From NCBI GenBank assembly GCA_900553125.1, contig USCB01000003.1:18120-82119 (forward strand): 64,000 nucleotides of DNA, written 5' to 3'. The number at the start of each line of letters is the position of its first letter. Positions within the stretch are counted from its first letter, which is position 1. The translations under genes were made by a program, and so were the position numbers. Origin of the DNA: an uncultured Clostridium sp. (lineage in GTDB: Bacteria; Bacillota; Clostridia; TANB77; CAG-508). The notes beneath the pieces were generated by a model, which was not told where the DNA came from, ran no database searches, and saw nothing but the letters and a program-made list of their open reading frames with translations. Shown here one piece after another: positions 1-9,918 of the stretch.

Positions 1-2466
1 TATGATGAAACAACAAATATAATAACATTTACAAATGCAAGCAAAAATGTATTAGCAGCATATGATGGAGGAAATACATTATCATCAGAAAAAATTGAAT
101 TTGAATGTGAAGTAACTGAAGAACCATCAACAACAACAAATACATATTTAACAAATTTAGCTTATATAACAAAAGAATATGATTCAGAATCTAATCAAGA
201 AGTAACAAAGGATAGAGATTCTGATACAACAAAAAATCCATCAACAACACAAAAAACAACAGGGGATAAATATACAGGATATCATGGTGGAGATAACAAA
301 AACGGAGATAATAGTAAAGATGTATATAAAGATGGAACAAACAATGATGATTATTTCCCAGGAAGAGAAGATGACGATGATTTTGAGGTTATTGTAATAA
401 AACCAGCAGAATTCGATTTAGCATTACAAAAATATATATCAAATATATATTCAAATGGAGTAGTTAAAGATGGAAGAAAAGGACCTACAATAGACACAAC
501 AAAATTAGCAAACAAAACTGCTACAACAGCAAAATATACTCAAGATAAGACACCAATACAAGTAAAACATGGAGATTATGTTACATACACATTTACAGTA
601 TATAATGAAGGTTCAGTGGATGGATATGTAGATAAAATAACAGACAATATACCAACAGGTTTACAATTTGTATACCAAAAACAACCAAATGATGGAAAAA
701 CACTAATAACATGTGATTCACAAGGAAAATCAGAAGAAATCGAAGTTGATGAAACAACATATAACTTAATTTCTAAAAATAATTCTTGTTGGTCAATAGA
801 TTCTGTAAATGATAAATTAAAAACAGATTCATATAATGGAGAAACAACAACAAGTATTACTTGTGATGTAAAAAGCTATTTAGGTGGAACAAATAAATTA
901 CTAAAAGCTTATGATAGCAGCAAAGACAATAACTACAATGGTGATGGTTTAGAAAGAACAAGTGTAACAGTAGTATTAAGAGTATCAGCAGCTGATGGAG
1001 CAGGTGTAACAATAAGAAATGAGGCAGCAATAACAGAGGCAGAAGATACAAATGGAAATAAACAAGATACTGGAAAATTAACAGATAGAGATTCACAAAC
1101 AGATAAATGGTCAGGAAAAGATGGAGATAAAAACTATCAAGATGATGAAGATTATGACAATATAATACTTGGAAATGTAGACTTAGCATTAACAAAATTC
1201 ATAACAGCTATAAGCAATGACGTTTATATAGATGATGGAGAATATTTGACAGCAAACAGAAAAATAGGAAGTAAAACAAATCCATATACAAGAGCTACAA
1301 GAGTTGATACTAAAGAATTAAGAGATAATAAAGATTGTCATGATGCAACATATATAATGGTAAAAGACCCATTAACAGTAGCAGCTAAATCATATGTATT
1401 ATACAATATAAGAGTATACAATGAAGGAGAAACAGATGTATATGCAGGAGAAATAACAGACCATTTACCAGATTATTTAGATTATGTAGATTGTGATTTT
1501 AATACAAATTATGGGTGGACAGTTGGAAAAGATGGAAAAACAATAAAAACAACATATTTAGGATATAACAAAGATGATAAAGATGCAAAAAATCTATTAA
1601 AAGCATTTGATAAACAAACAGATGATGGTGCAGGTTCTGGACTAGATTATAGAGATGTACAAGTACTTTGTAAAGTAAATGATAATGCTCCATCAAACAC
1701 AAATATAGTAAATGTAGCAGAAATCACAAAATACGAAGATAAAGACGGAGATGATGTACCAAAAGATATAGATTCAACTCCAGACAATGTTGATAAGAAA
1801 AACGAAGATGATGATGATTATGAAGTAATTTTAATAAAAACATTTGATCTAAGTTTATTAAAATATGTATCAACAGTATATGTAACAGAGGATGGAAATA
1901 CTACAACAACTCAAACAGGTAACACTGGTGATGATAAGACTGATATAATACCAAAAGTAGAAGTTAACAAGAAAAAACTAGATTCAACAATAGTAAGATT
2001 TGGATATACAATAAAAATTACAAACGAAGGTGATATAGAAGGTTATGCAAAAGAAATAACTGACTATGTACCACAAGGCTTAAAATTCTACGCAGAAGAC
2101 AATCAAGGCTGGACAGATGAAGGTGGAAATGTAATATCTACAAGATTATTAGAAAATACATTATTGAAACCAGGTGAAAGTGCAGAAGTAACTGTTATAT
2201 TAAGATGGATAAACGGAAGTGATAATTTAGGTTTAAAAACTAATACTGCAGAAATATCTGAAGACTATAATGATGAACATATACCAGATAGAGATTCAAC
2301 TCCAGACAACCAAAAACCAGGAGAAGATGATATTGATGATGCATCAGTATTACTATCAATAAAAACAGGTATAACAAGTAACATGGTTATGTATATAACA
2401 GCTGCAACAGTGATTTTAGTAGTATTTGCAACAGGAATAATATTGATAAAAAAATACGTATTATAA
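1..2466 (+). CDS. Repeat-domain surface protein, 5' end outside window
   Basis: The frame is open from base 1, so the N-terminus lies upstream; 821 residues are visible. At least three similar blocks open with FDLALQKYIS, VDLALTKFIT and FDLSLLKYVS. Each contains a YTFTVYNEG-like strand and a TDNIPTGL/TDYVPQGL-like strand, as in DUF11 / isopeptide-forming Ig-like repeats of Gram-positive wall proteins. The linkers are very acidic (DRDSTPDN, EDDDDYEV). The C-terminus has one membrane helix (about the last 30 residues) ending in KKYVL, with no LPXTG seen, so it is probably membrane-anchored and extracellular. A terminator follows at once. The family assignment is by pattern; the ligand is unknown. 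Confidence 0.75.
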   Translation, partial: YDETTNIITFTNASKNVLAAYDGGNTLSSEKIEFECEVTEEPSTTTNTYLTNLAYITKEYDSESNQEVTKDRDSDTTKNPSTTQKTTGDKYTGYHGGDNKNGDNSKDVYKDGTNNDDYFPGREDDDDFEVIVIKPAEFDLALQKYISNIYSNGVVKDGRKGPTIDTTKLANKTATTAKYTQDKTPIQVKHGDYVTYTFTVYNEGSVDGYVDKITDNIPTGLQFVYQKQPNDGKTLITCDSQGKSEEIEVDETTYNLISKNNSCWSIDSVNDKLKTDSYNGETTTSITCDVKSYLGGTNKLLKAYDSSKDNNYNGDGLERTSVTVVLRVSAADGAGVTIRNEAAITEAEDTNGNKQDTGKLTDRDSQTDKWSGKDGDKNYQDDEDYDNIILGNVDLALTKFITAISNDVYIDDGEYLTANRKIGSKTNPYTRATRVDTKELRDNKDCHDATYIMVKDPLTVAAKSYVLYNIRVYNEGETDVYAGEITDHLPDYLDYVDCDFNTNYGWTVGKDGKTIKTTYLGYNKDDKDAKNLLKAFDKQTDDGAGSGLDYRDVQVLCKVNDNAPSNTNIVNVAEITKYEDKDGDDVPKDIDSTPDNVDKKNEDDDDYEVILIKTFDLSLLKYVSTVYVTEDGNTTTTQTGNTGDDKTDIIPKVEVNKKKLDSTIVRFGYTIKITNEGDIEGYAKEITDYVPQGLKFYAEDNQGWTDEGGNVISTRLLENTLLKPGESAEVTVILRWINGSDNLGLKTNTAEISEDYNDEHIPDRDSTPDNQKPGEDDIDDASVLLSIKTGITSNMVMYITAATVILVVFATGIILIKKYVL

Positions 2467-2471
2467 ATAAT

Positions 2472-2513
2472 AAAAAATGTTGAGATATAATAAAATATAT
2501 CTCGACATTTTTT
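2472..2513 (+). terminator. Rho-independent terminator
   Basis: A-rich arm, the stem TGTTGAGATATA paired with TATATCTCGACA, then a T-run, just after the surface-protein stop. Confidence 0.85.
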
Positions 2514-2532
2514 GTAGTTTTTCAAAAAAATG

Positions 2533-2561
2533 TTTACAATAAATAAGGCATATGTTATAAT
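2533..2561 (+). promoter_or_regulatory. Sigma-A promoter for Ig-like/GGDEF genes
   Basis: TTTACA, a 17-bp spacer and TATAAT, about 25 bp upstream of an AAGGAGAG ribosome binding site. Confidence 0.7.
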
Positions 2562-2587
2562 TTAGAGGTATATAAGGAGAGAAAAAT

Positions 2588-3508
2588 ATGAATCAAATAT
2601 TATCAGTTGAAAATACAACTAAAAAAAGAAGAAAAACAAATATACATTCAATAGTTATGGTTTATGTAGTTATTTTAATGATTTTTGGAATAGGTTTAAC
2701 ATCAACTGGAGCATATGCACTTTATAAAAACAAAGCAAATAGTTCGGATAGTAAAACAGGAGATGTATTAGGTACGAAACCAGTAATAACAATAGAAAGA
2801 GAAAATGCATCAACAATAAATATAGTAGTAACACATGACAAAGAAATATCAAATATGACATATGCAATTAATGATGAAGAGCCTGTGGAAATAGATGGAG
2901 AAGGAGAAAATGAAATAAGCGAAGAAGTAGAATTACCTGTTGGAGAAACAAAAATAACAATAACAGCAAAAGACATAAATGGAGCATCATCATCATATGA
3001 AAACACGTTTGAAATAGAAGAAAAACCAATAATAACACTAGAGCAAGCAAGTGGAAAGATTAAAGCAACAGTAACAAGCAATAAAAATATAGATTATATA
3101 GTATATTATTGGGATGATGCAAAAGACCAAGCAAAAAAATTCACAATAAATGACGTAAAAACAGAAACATTTATAGATGTCCTAGGAGGAACACATACAC
3201 TAAACATTGGGGCAATTGATGTTGAAGGAAATAAAGTGACAAAAAAACAAAAAGTAATAGGAGATAACAAACCAGACGTAAAAATAACAACAGATGGGCA
3301 ACAATTCTATATAACAGGGTCAGATGATGAAGAATTAGCTAAAATAGAAATAAAATTAAATTCAAATGAAACACAAACAGAAGAAATAAATGGAAAAGAA
3401 TATTCAACAACAGTAAAACTTGAAAATGGAGAGAATAAATTAACGGTAACTATTTATAATAAGAATGGATTATCAAAAACTTCAAGAGTAAAATATACTA
3501 AGGAGTAG
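2588..3508 (+). CDS. Membrane-anchored Ig-like repeat protein
   Basis: 306 residues. A basic N-terminus (KKRRK) is followed by one membrane helix at about residues 20-42 and then an extracellular part. That part holds about three beta-rich blocks of the PVITIERENA / ITITAKDING kind, typical of bacterial Ig-like domains. The ribosome binding site AAGGAGAG precedes ATG. The gene ends 4 bp before the GGDEF gene, whose Shine-Dalgarno sequence lies in its last codons, so the two are translationally coupled. It follows the large surface protein and is probably part of the same envelope locus. No enzymatic motif is visible. Confidence 0.7.
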   Translation: MNQILSVENTTKKRRKTNIHSIVMVYVVILMIFGIGLTSTGAYALYKNKANSSDSKTGDVLGTKPVITIERENASTINIVVTHDKEISNMTYAINDEEPVEIDGEGENEISEEVELPVGETKITITAKDINGASSSYENTFEIEEKPIITLEQASGKIKATVTSNKNIDYIVYYWDDAKDQAKKFTINDVKTETFIDVLGGTHTLNIGAIDVEGNKVTKKQKVIGDNKPDVKITTDGQQFYITGSDDEELAKIEIKLNSNETQTEEINGKEYSTTVKLENGENKLTVTIYNKNGLSKTSRVKYTKE

Positions 3509-3512
3509 AAAA

Positions 3513-4439
3513 ATGGTAAATGAAGTATATATAATAGATGATGACGAATCTTCAATAATAATATTTAGAGAACTATTCAGAGAAGATAAAGAGTACAAAT
3601 TTATTAGTGTAAAAACAGAGCAAATAGATATAGCATTAAAAAATATACCAGCACTTATTGTAATAAATGAAGATGCAATAAATGTGGACGTGTTAGATGT
3701 ATGTAGAAAAATAAGAAAAGATGAGGACAACACAATAACCCCGGTTATAGTTGTATCATCAAATGGTTCAAGAGAGCATAGGTTAAAAATACTAAATGAA
3801 TCAGTGGAATATTTTATAAAAAAGCCAGTAGATGAAGGATACCTATATTACACAGTAAAAAATCTAACCAGACTGCTTACAACAAATAGAAGAATGAGTG
3901 CTTTAACAGGTTTACCTGGAAATGTACAGATAAACTCAGAATTAAAAAAACATCTTATAAAAAATGAGGAATTTTCAGTACTGTATTTAGATTTAGACAA
4001 TTTCAAGGCATATAATGATGTATATGGTTTTCTAAAAGGTGACCAAATAATTGAATATACAGCACATACAATACTAAATGCAGTTCATAGCTATGGAAAT
4101 GGTTTCGTAGGACATATAGGAGGCGACGATTTCATATCAATAGTACCATTTAAAGATGTAGAAAAACTTTGCCAGGAAATAATATATAATTTTGATAGTG
4201 GAGTAAAAAAATTCTACAATGAAAAAGACAAAAAAGATGGATATATAGAAGTAGCTAACAGAAAAGGAATAATTGAAAAATTCCCCTTAACATCTATTTC
4301 AATAGCTGTTGTTGTTGTTGATAAAGGTAGATTTGCAAATATACTAGAGATAGGAGATACTGCAGCTCAAGTAAAACATGCTGTAAAAGCAGTTATGGGA
4401 AGTAGTTATGCAATAGACAGAAGAAGACATAAAATATAA
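3513..4439 (+). CDS. GGDEF-domain protein with degenerate receiver
   Basis: 308 residues. Residues 1-120 fold like a response-regulator receiver (acidic pocket D9-D11, KKP at 103-105), but the phospho-acceptor position reads INE, with Asn52 where Asp is expected. Residues 128-308 are a GGDEF domain: LTGLPGN, the metal-site strand LYLDLDNF, and GGDDF (203-207) in place of GGDEF. The usual RxxD inhibitory site upstream is absent. It may make a cyclic dinucleotide or act as a receptor; the E-to-D change in the signature leaves activity open. It is coupled to the Ig-like gene, so a role in regulating the surface is plausible. Confidence 0.75.
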   Translation: MVNEVYIIDDDESSIIIFRELFREDKEYKFISVKTEQIDIALKNIPALIVINEDAINVDVLDVCRKIRKDEDNTITPVIVVSSNGSREHRLKILNESVEYFIKKPVDEGYLYYTVKNLTRLLTTNRRMSALTGLPGNVQINSELKKHLIKNEEFSVLYLDLDNFKAYNDVYGFLKGDQIIEYTAHTILNAVHSYGNGFVGHIGGDDFISIVPFKDVEKLCQEIIYNFDSGVKKFYNEKDKKDGYIEVANRKGIIEKFPLTSISIAVVVVDKGRFANILEIGDTAAQVKHAVKAVMGSSYAIDRRRHKI

Positions 4440-4475
4440 TTTACGACAATAGTAGGATTTTGGAGGGAATTTTGT

Positions 4476-6215
4476 ATGTATGAAAGAAATGCTATAGTAT
4501 TAGAAAGATATTTTAATCAAATGTTTGGATACAATATGAAAAATAATGTGAAAACAAACTTTAAAGATTATTGTGAATTAATAGAATGTTTAGAAAAATA
4601 TAAAAATATTTCAGAAGATGAAGAAAATATAATGCAAGAATATGATTCTATTGCAAATAGAATTAGAGAAGTACAAAAGAAACAAGAAATGCTAAATAAA
4701 AGAAATGCAAAATATCAAAAAGACAGAGAAGATGTTTTTCAAAATATTGATGATAATTCTGATGCTATACAAAAAAAATTTGATACAATAAATGAAAACA
4801 TCCAAAATATAAATGAACAAATAAAAGAAAATCAAAAAGAATTTATAGATGTTGTAGCAGCTTTTAATGAAAAAACATCGATAAGAACATCATGTGGAAG
4901 GTCAAGAAGAGATATTGAAGGAGATTACAACAAACAGCTTAATAAAACATTAGATGATTACCAAGATATAGATTTAAATATAGAAAAACGTGCAAAACAA
5001 TTTATAGACATGCAAACAGATGGTATTGAACAAGAATTAAACGAAAAAATTCAAAAAAACGGTGAAAAAGAAAAAATCCCATTTAATACTGATGTAATTT
5101 CAAAAGCAATAATGTTGAGTGTAGATATTCAAAAGCGCGAAACAGAAATATATGCAGGGATTTATGATAAAACCAATAAATTATTTACTGAAATAAAAAA
5201 TAATTCAATAAAAACTGAAAAACATAAAAAAAATATAAAAGATGCTAAAAGTAAACTAGAATTTGTTGGAGCATTAAAAGAATATTTAGTACAATTTTTA
5301 GATAATGAAAGATTAACCGCTGTTAATGGTATAGAAGAACACAACAAATTAATGAAAGAAGCATGTAAAAACCTAGAAGAAGATTTAACTCAAATCAATA
5401 ATTTATATACATTATTATTAAAAGAAATAGCAAAAAAAGCTACGAAAAAAATGTATGGAGAACTATATAATATAGAATATTTAAAATCATTAGAAGAAAA
5501 GACAGAGGAATTTGATAATGAAATAAAAAAATTAAATTTACCTGTAACAATAATAAATCCTAATTATTGGCGAATTGAAGGAATGAAGAAAATCTATGAA
5601 GTTTTTTATAAAACAGTAACAGAACAATATGGTAAAGATTTATCTGAATATATTCCAATAACAGAAATAGAAGAAGAAAATGAAGATTTTGATGATGATT
5701 GGGATGATGAGGAAATAAAAGAAAGTCAACCAGAAGAAAAGAAAAATAATAATGAAAAATTAGATATTGATAGAAAAATAGACATGATATTAGGCTTCGA
5801 GAAGAAAGAAAATTTTAAAGATGATGAAGAAGACGACTGGGATGATGAAGAGGATATGGAAGAAGATGAAGACGATATACATTATGATATTTGGGGAAAT
5901 AATTTGAAAGAAAAGAAGAGTGATAAAGAACTAGACGAAGAAGAAGATTTTGATGACGATTGGGAAGACGACGATGACGAAGACTGGGACGATGAAGAAG
6001 ATGATGATAATTGGGATGATGAAGAAGACGACGACGATTGGGATGACGACGAAGAAGATGATGATTGGGAAGATGAGAAAGAAGAAAAAATAAATAAAGA
6101 AGAAGAAGAAAAAATCACCCAAAAGAAAAAGACAGAAGAAGACTGGGAAAACGAATATGTAAAAATAGAAAAACCAAAGAAGAAAAAAGGATTTTTTGAC
6201 AAATTCAAAAGATAA
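4476..6215 (+). CDS. Coiled-coil protein with acidic repetitive tail
   Basis: 579 residues, not recognised as a named family. Residues 1-380 are charged and helical with coiled-coil heptads and no membrane segment. From about residue 400 the protein becomes a low-complexity run of Asp/Glu punctuated by Trp (DDDWDDEE-type units) and ends in a lysine patch and KKKGFFDKFKR. The basic, aromatic end could touch membrane or nucleic acid. The ribosome binding site GGAGGG is 10 bp upstream. The tail probably grew by slippage of GAT/GAA/GAC repeats. Cytoplasmic; function unknown. Confidence 0.65.
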   Translation: MYERNAIVLERYFNQMFGYNMKNNVKTNFKDYCELIECLEKYKNISEDEENIMQEYDSIANRIREVQKKQEMLNKRNAKYQKDREDVFQNIDDNSDAIQKKFDTINENIQNINEQIKENQKEFIDVVAAFNEKTSIRTSCGRSRRDIEGDYNKQLNKTLDDYQDIDLNIEKRAKQFIDMQTDGIEQELNEKIQKNGEKEKIPFNTDVISKAIMLSVDIQKRETEIYAGIYDKTNKLFTEIKNNSIKTEKHKKNIKDAKSKLEFVGALKEYLVQFLDNERLTAVNGIEEHNKLMKEACKNLEEDLTQINNLYTLLLKEIAKKATKKMYGELYNIEYLKSLEEKTEEFDNEIKKLNLPVTIINPNYWRIEGMKKIYEVFYKTVTEQYGKDLSEYIPITEIEEENEDFDDDWDDEEIKESQPEEKKNNNEKLDIDRKIDMILGFEKKENFKDDEEDDWDDEEDMEEDEDDIHYDIWGNNLKEKKSDKELDEEEDFDDDWEDDDDEDWDDEEDDDNWDDEEDDDDWDDDEEDDDWEDEKEEKINKEEEEKITQKKKTEEDWENEYVKIEKPKKKKGFFDKFKR

Positions 6216-6253
6216 AAAAAGCTCTAAAGTATTCTTTACTTTGGAGCTTTTTT
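6214..6253 (+). terminator. Rho-independent terminator
   Basis: AAAAAAGCTCTAAAGTA pairs with TTACTTTGGAGCTTTTTT across a short loop. Confidence 0.9.
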
Positions 6254-6266
6254 AAAAGGGGGAAAA

Positions 6267-8397
6267 ATGAAACTAAAAACAAAATTAATAATAATTTTAT
6301 TTCTATCTACAATATTTCTTTTGTTAAGTAAAACAGAAGTAAAAGCTAAAAGTTACTATATAGACGATATGAATATACAAGCAACAATTCAGTCAAATGG
6401 TGATTTACAGATTGAACAAACACTAAAATACGTATTTAATGGAGATTACAATGGTATTTATATAACAATACCTACAAAATATAAAAATAAAGAAGATACT
6501 ATTTCTGAAATTTCAGATGAAATATATAATGCACAGGGAGTAGAGGTTCAAAATGTATCATTAGTAAAAGAGGATAATACTGAAGATGATTATTCAAAGG
6601 TTAGTAGTGCCTCAAATGGTAGTAAAGGGGTATATACAGAGGAAAAAACAAATGATTCATTCAAATTAAAAATATACTCTCCATCTCAAAATACACAAAA
6701 AACATTTAGAGTTAAATATCTATTAAAAAATGTATGTGTTGAGCATAATGACGTAGGGGAATTATATTATAACTTTATAGGTGGAGAATGGCAGTGTTCA
6801 ATAAAAAAATTAAATATAGATATATTTTTACCAAATAATCAAAATGATATAAAAATTTGGGGACATGGTCCAGATAATGGTACTTCAAAAATAGTTAATA
6901 ACGAATATGCAAGATTTAGTGTAACAAATGTTGCTACAGGAAAATATGTAGCAGCAAGGGTAATATTTGATAAATCATATATGACAAATGCACAAAAAAA
7001 GACCAATATAAATGCATATGATATAATTTATAAAAATGAACAAAGAATAGCAAAAGTGAGTGACCAAAAGAAATCATATACAAGAAATGTTTATTTATTT
7101 GCATTAGCACTAATAGTATATTGGGTAATATTACTACTAAAATATGAAAAAGATACAAAAATAACCATGGTTCCATTTGATGAAGATGAATTATTTAAAA
7201 AGTACAATCCAATGTTAGCTGGATGTTTACAAGGTAGCAGAGATATTTTAGCAAGGGATATTATAGCTGTTATATTAAACTTAATCGAAAAAGATAATAT
7301 CAAATTAGAGATTGTAAAAGACTTTTCACAAAAGAATGATGGAAGTTATTCTGCATATCCTATCTCGAAAAATAAAGCGAAAGAATCAGAGATGGACAGT
7401 ATTGAAACAATGGTATATAACTGGCTATTTATGGGAAATGATGTTGTAGAATTGTCACAAAGATTAAAAGATATGCCAAAAGACCAGGATGCTGAACTAA
7501 GATTTAAAAAGCTAAATGATGTTGTACAGGAAAAATTAAACAATATGGGTGCAAATAAAAAGGGTGTTCCAAAACTTATCAGAATAATTAATACATTTTT
7601 ATTTTTCTTTACAGTGTATTTAGCTGGAAAACATATATTAAATCAAGGATTCCAAATTTATGATGATGAATATGCTGGAATGGTTGGTCTAATGAGTTTT
7701 ATTATATTTTTCCCTGTTGTTATGCTTATAATTTATGGAATATTATCACTTATAATTACAGTAAGAAAAAAGGTTAACAATTTAATAAATAAAATAACTG
7801 GACAAAGGGTAGTAACAACAACAGTTACAATAATTTCTATATTTTTAGTAATAATTATAATATCTTTAGTAAAATGTGATATAGGAAATCGATATATAAT
7901 TGCCGATGAAATTCTTCTTTGTATATCTATGATAATTATGCTTACAGATAATTTGATGATGAAAAATAGTGTAAAAATGATAGAAGATTATAGTAAAATA
8001 AATAGTTTTAAGGATAAATTAGAAGATTATACAATGATGGAAGATAGAGATATAGAACAAGTTAAGTTATGGGGAAAATATCTAGCTTATTCAGTAAGTT
8101 TTGGAATAGCAGTCAAAATAAGCAAAAGAATAAAAGGTTTATCATTAGATGATGATTTATTAAATCTTTTAAATGACAAAGAAATTTTTGATTATATTTT
8201 GAATGATTATAGTTTCTTTTACTATAATTCTGGATTAGATACTAGATTTATAAGGTCATATGAAAAATTTATGAGTTCAGTAGGTTCTGATATATCATCA
8301 GGAGGCGGCGGTTTCGGAAGTGGAGGCCGGATTCTCTGGTGGTGGAGGATTTTCACGGAGGTGGAGGTTCACGGAGGTGGACGGAGGCGCCTTTTAG
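6267..8397 (+). CDS. DUF2207 membrane protein, four +1 CGGA sites
   Basis: The N-terminal signal helix (1-27), the extracellular beta domain and the later membrane helices (about 273-292, 438-455, 468-500, 520-570) match the DUF2207 / YciQ-like family. These proteins normally end in a Gly/Ser/Phe-rich tail. Read in triplets the tail becomes RILWWWRIF and runs on to 8411. Reading each in-frame CGGA at 8328, 8356, 8372 and 8382 as one glycine instead gives the normal Gly-rich tail ending GGAF at TAG 8395-8397. The four shifts are mutually consistent: each next CGG is in frame only after the previous +1 step. The family is recognised; its biochemical role is not known. Confidence 0.75.
8328..8385 (+). 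other. Four in-frame CGGA quadruplets
   Basis: Sites 8328-8331, 8356-8359, 8372-8375 and 8382-8385. Each begins with an in-frame CGG and each restores the DUF2207 glycine-rich tail if CGGA is read as Gly. Confidence 0.7.
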
Positions 8398-8510
8398 AAA
8401 CAAAGAATTAGAATATTCAAATCTTATCAAGGTGAAAAAAATGTATGAATAGGTGGAAATTCTTGCAAGAATATAAAAGAAATATAGTAAATTTACCAAA
8501 TAACAATAAA

Positions 8511-8540
8511 AACCTCAGAAGGTTCAATACTTCTGAGGTT
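8511..8540 (+). terminator. Hairpin, probable terminator of DUF2207 gene
   Basis: AACCTCAGAAG pairs with CTTCTGAGGTT; the T-tract is weak. The same stem recurs at 9456-9486. Confidence 0.5.
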
Positions 8541-8742
8541 AAATTGATTTTGATAAAATTTTTTTGTTTATTTTTAAGTTACAAAGTCTAATAATTTATC
8601 AATCGTTATAATTGTTTAGAGAATTTACTACAGTATAACCAAATGCTTATGCAAAAATATTAATATAACAAATTAGAAAAAACTTTCTATATATAAATTA
8701 GGTTTACAAGTTAAATTAAAAATATTGTAGCATATGAAGAAT

Positions 8743-8773
8743 GGAGGTGAAACCAAGATATAGTTCCACCTCC
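8743..8773 (-). terminator. Hairpin after the four-helix membrane gene
   Basis: GGAGGTG-AAC pairs with GTTCCACCTCC just 3' of the minus-strand gene; the T-run is poor. Confidence 0.4.
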
Positions 8774-8787
8774 CCAAGAAACAGGAT

Positions 8788-9273
8788 TTATTCTGCTGCT
8801 GAATCGTTTGTTGCTAATATTATGCCACCTAACGCTAGTAACAGGTAACCAGCACATAAAAGTACAGGAATCTCTTTATAAAAAAATAAAGGACTTTTAA
8901 TTATAAGGAGATAAAACGGTTGGTAAATAAAGAGCATTGCAAAAAGTAAACAAATCCCTTGGCAAATTTTAAAGCAAACATTTAAAAGATGCAAGTTCTC
9001 TGCTTTATACATATACTCTGTTGATAACCGTTCATTTAAATTTAAATTATAGTGTCGTATTTCTGCTACATATGCACGGTAGTTTACAAAGATCATAACT
9101 ACAAACAATGCAAACGAAGCAATAGAAGTAGGTATGTTTGAGTCAACCGGTGGTATTTGACGATACACTAACATCAATAAAATACCTGTTGAAACAAGAA
9201 AAATCCCTATGTTTCTCTTGAAACAATTAATAAAGAATTTCTTCATAATTTTTACTGTTCGAATTGACTTCAA
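8788..9273 (-). CDS. Four-helix membrane protein, foreign-looking
   Basis: 161 residues with about four hydrophobic helices (25-41, 49-66, 106-122, 134-154). No family recognised. I start at TTG 9273 because AAAGGAAAAG lies 5' of it; the ATG nine codons in has no Shine-Dalgarno. Base composition is richer in GC than the neighbours. It uses an ordinary in-frame CGG arginine codon (9030-9028), which native genes here avoid. It has its own consensus promoter. Probably acquired recently. If CGGN is read as a quadruplet in this cell the product would be truncated. Confidence 0.6.
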   Translation of the reverse strand: MKSIRTVKIMKKFFINCFKRNIGIFLVSTGILLMLVYRQIPPVDSNIPTSIASFALFVVMIFVNYRAYVAEIRHYNLNLNERLSTEYMYKAENLHLLNVCFKICQGICLLFAMLFIYQPFYLLIIKSPLFFYKEIPVLLCAGYLLLALGGIILATNDSAAE

Positions 9274-9378
9274 ATTCGAACTTTTCCTTTCGATTTAATA
9301 AAATAAATTATATGTAAATCCTAGAAGTCATAGGAATTATTTTATTCTTTACTAGTAACTGCCAGTAAAATCATTATA

Positions 9379-9407
9379 ATTATAACAAATTTACATAAAA
9401 TTGTCAA
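9379..9407 (-). promoter_or_regulatory. Promoter of the four-helix membrane gene
   Basis: On the minus strand TTGACA, a 17-bp spacer and TATAAT. Confidence 0.75.
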
Positions 9408-9455
9408 CTCTTGTTGGTAATAATAGTGTAAAATTCGATTAAATTCTGAAAAATA

Positions 9456-9486
9456 AACCTCAGAAGTAAGAAACTTCTGAGGTTTA
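9456..9486 (-). terminator. Terminator of rplM-rpsI
   Basis: AAACCTCAGAAG pairs with CTTCTGAGGTTT and is followed by a T-run on the minus strand. Confidence 0.85.
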
Positions 9487-9495
9487 AAAAATATA

Positions 9496-9897
9496 TTATC
9501 TCTTTGAGAATTGTGGTGCTTTTCTAGCTTTTTTAAGACCGTATTTTTTTCTTTCTTTCATACGTGGATCTCTTGTTAAGAATCCATTTGATTTTAATAT
9601 AGGTCTGTATTCAATATCTGCTTCATTTAAAGCTCTAGCTATACCATGACGTACAGCACCTGCTTGACCTGTGTATCCTCCACCTTTTACAGTAGAAATT
9701 ACATCATATTTAGCTGTTGTGTTAGTAACTGTTAAAGGTTGTTTAACTATAACTTTTAAAGTTTCTAATCCAAAATATTCATCTAAATCTTTTCCGTTAA
9801 CTGTGATTTTTCCAGTTCCTTCTATAAGTCTTACTCTAGCTACTGCGTCTTTTCTTCTACCAGTACCGTAATAATATTTTTTTTCAGCGTTAGACAT
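9496..9897 (-). CDS. rpsI: 30S ribosomal protein S9
   Basis: 133 residues, the full family length. Starts with YYGTGRRKDAVARVR and ends in the basic tail KKARKAPQFSKR that reaches the ribosomal P site. The GGGYTGQAGA loop is present. It lies 21 bp after rplM with a good ribosome binding site, the usual L13-S9 operon. It is a component of the small subunit head. Confidence 0.98.
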   Translation of the reverse strand: MSNAEKKYYYGTGRRKDAVARVRLIEGTGKITVNGKDLDEYFGLETLKVIVKQPLTVTNTTAKYDVISTVKGGGYTGQAGAVRHGIARALNEADIEYRPILKSNGFLTRDPRMKERKKYGLKKARKAPQFSKR

Positions 9898-9918
9898 TTA
9901 TTATTTCCTCCCTTTAAA

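Larger units (their letters stand above)
8398..8787. other. Intergenic region with hairpins
   Basis: No convincing gene. It holds the hairpin at 8511-8540 and the hairpin at 8743-8773; the rest is plain AT-rich sequence. Confidence 0.5.

Noticed and set aside
5882..6208. Serine- and phenylalanine-rich frames opposite the acidic tail
   Set aside because: Shadows of the GAT/GAA repeat on the other strand, with no ribosome binding site.
8328..8411. Reading the DUF2207 tail in triplets to 8411
   Set aside because: It gives RILWWWRIF and a basic end unlike the family. The quadruplet reading gives the expected glycine-rich tail.
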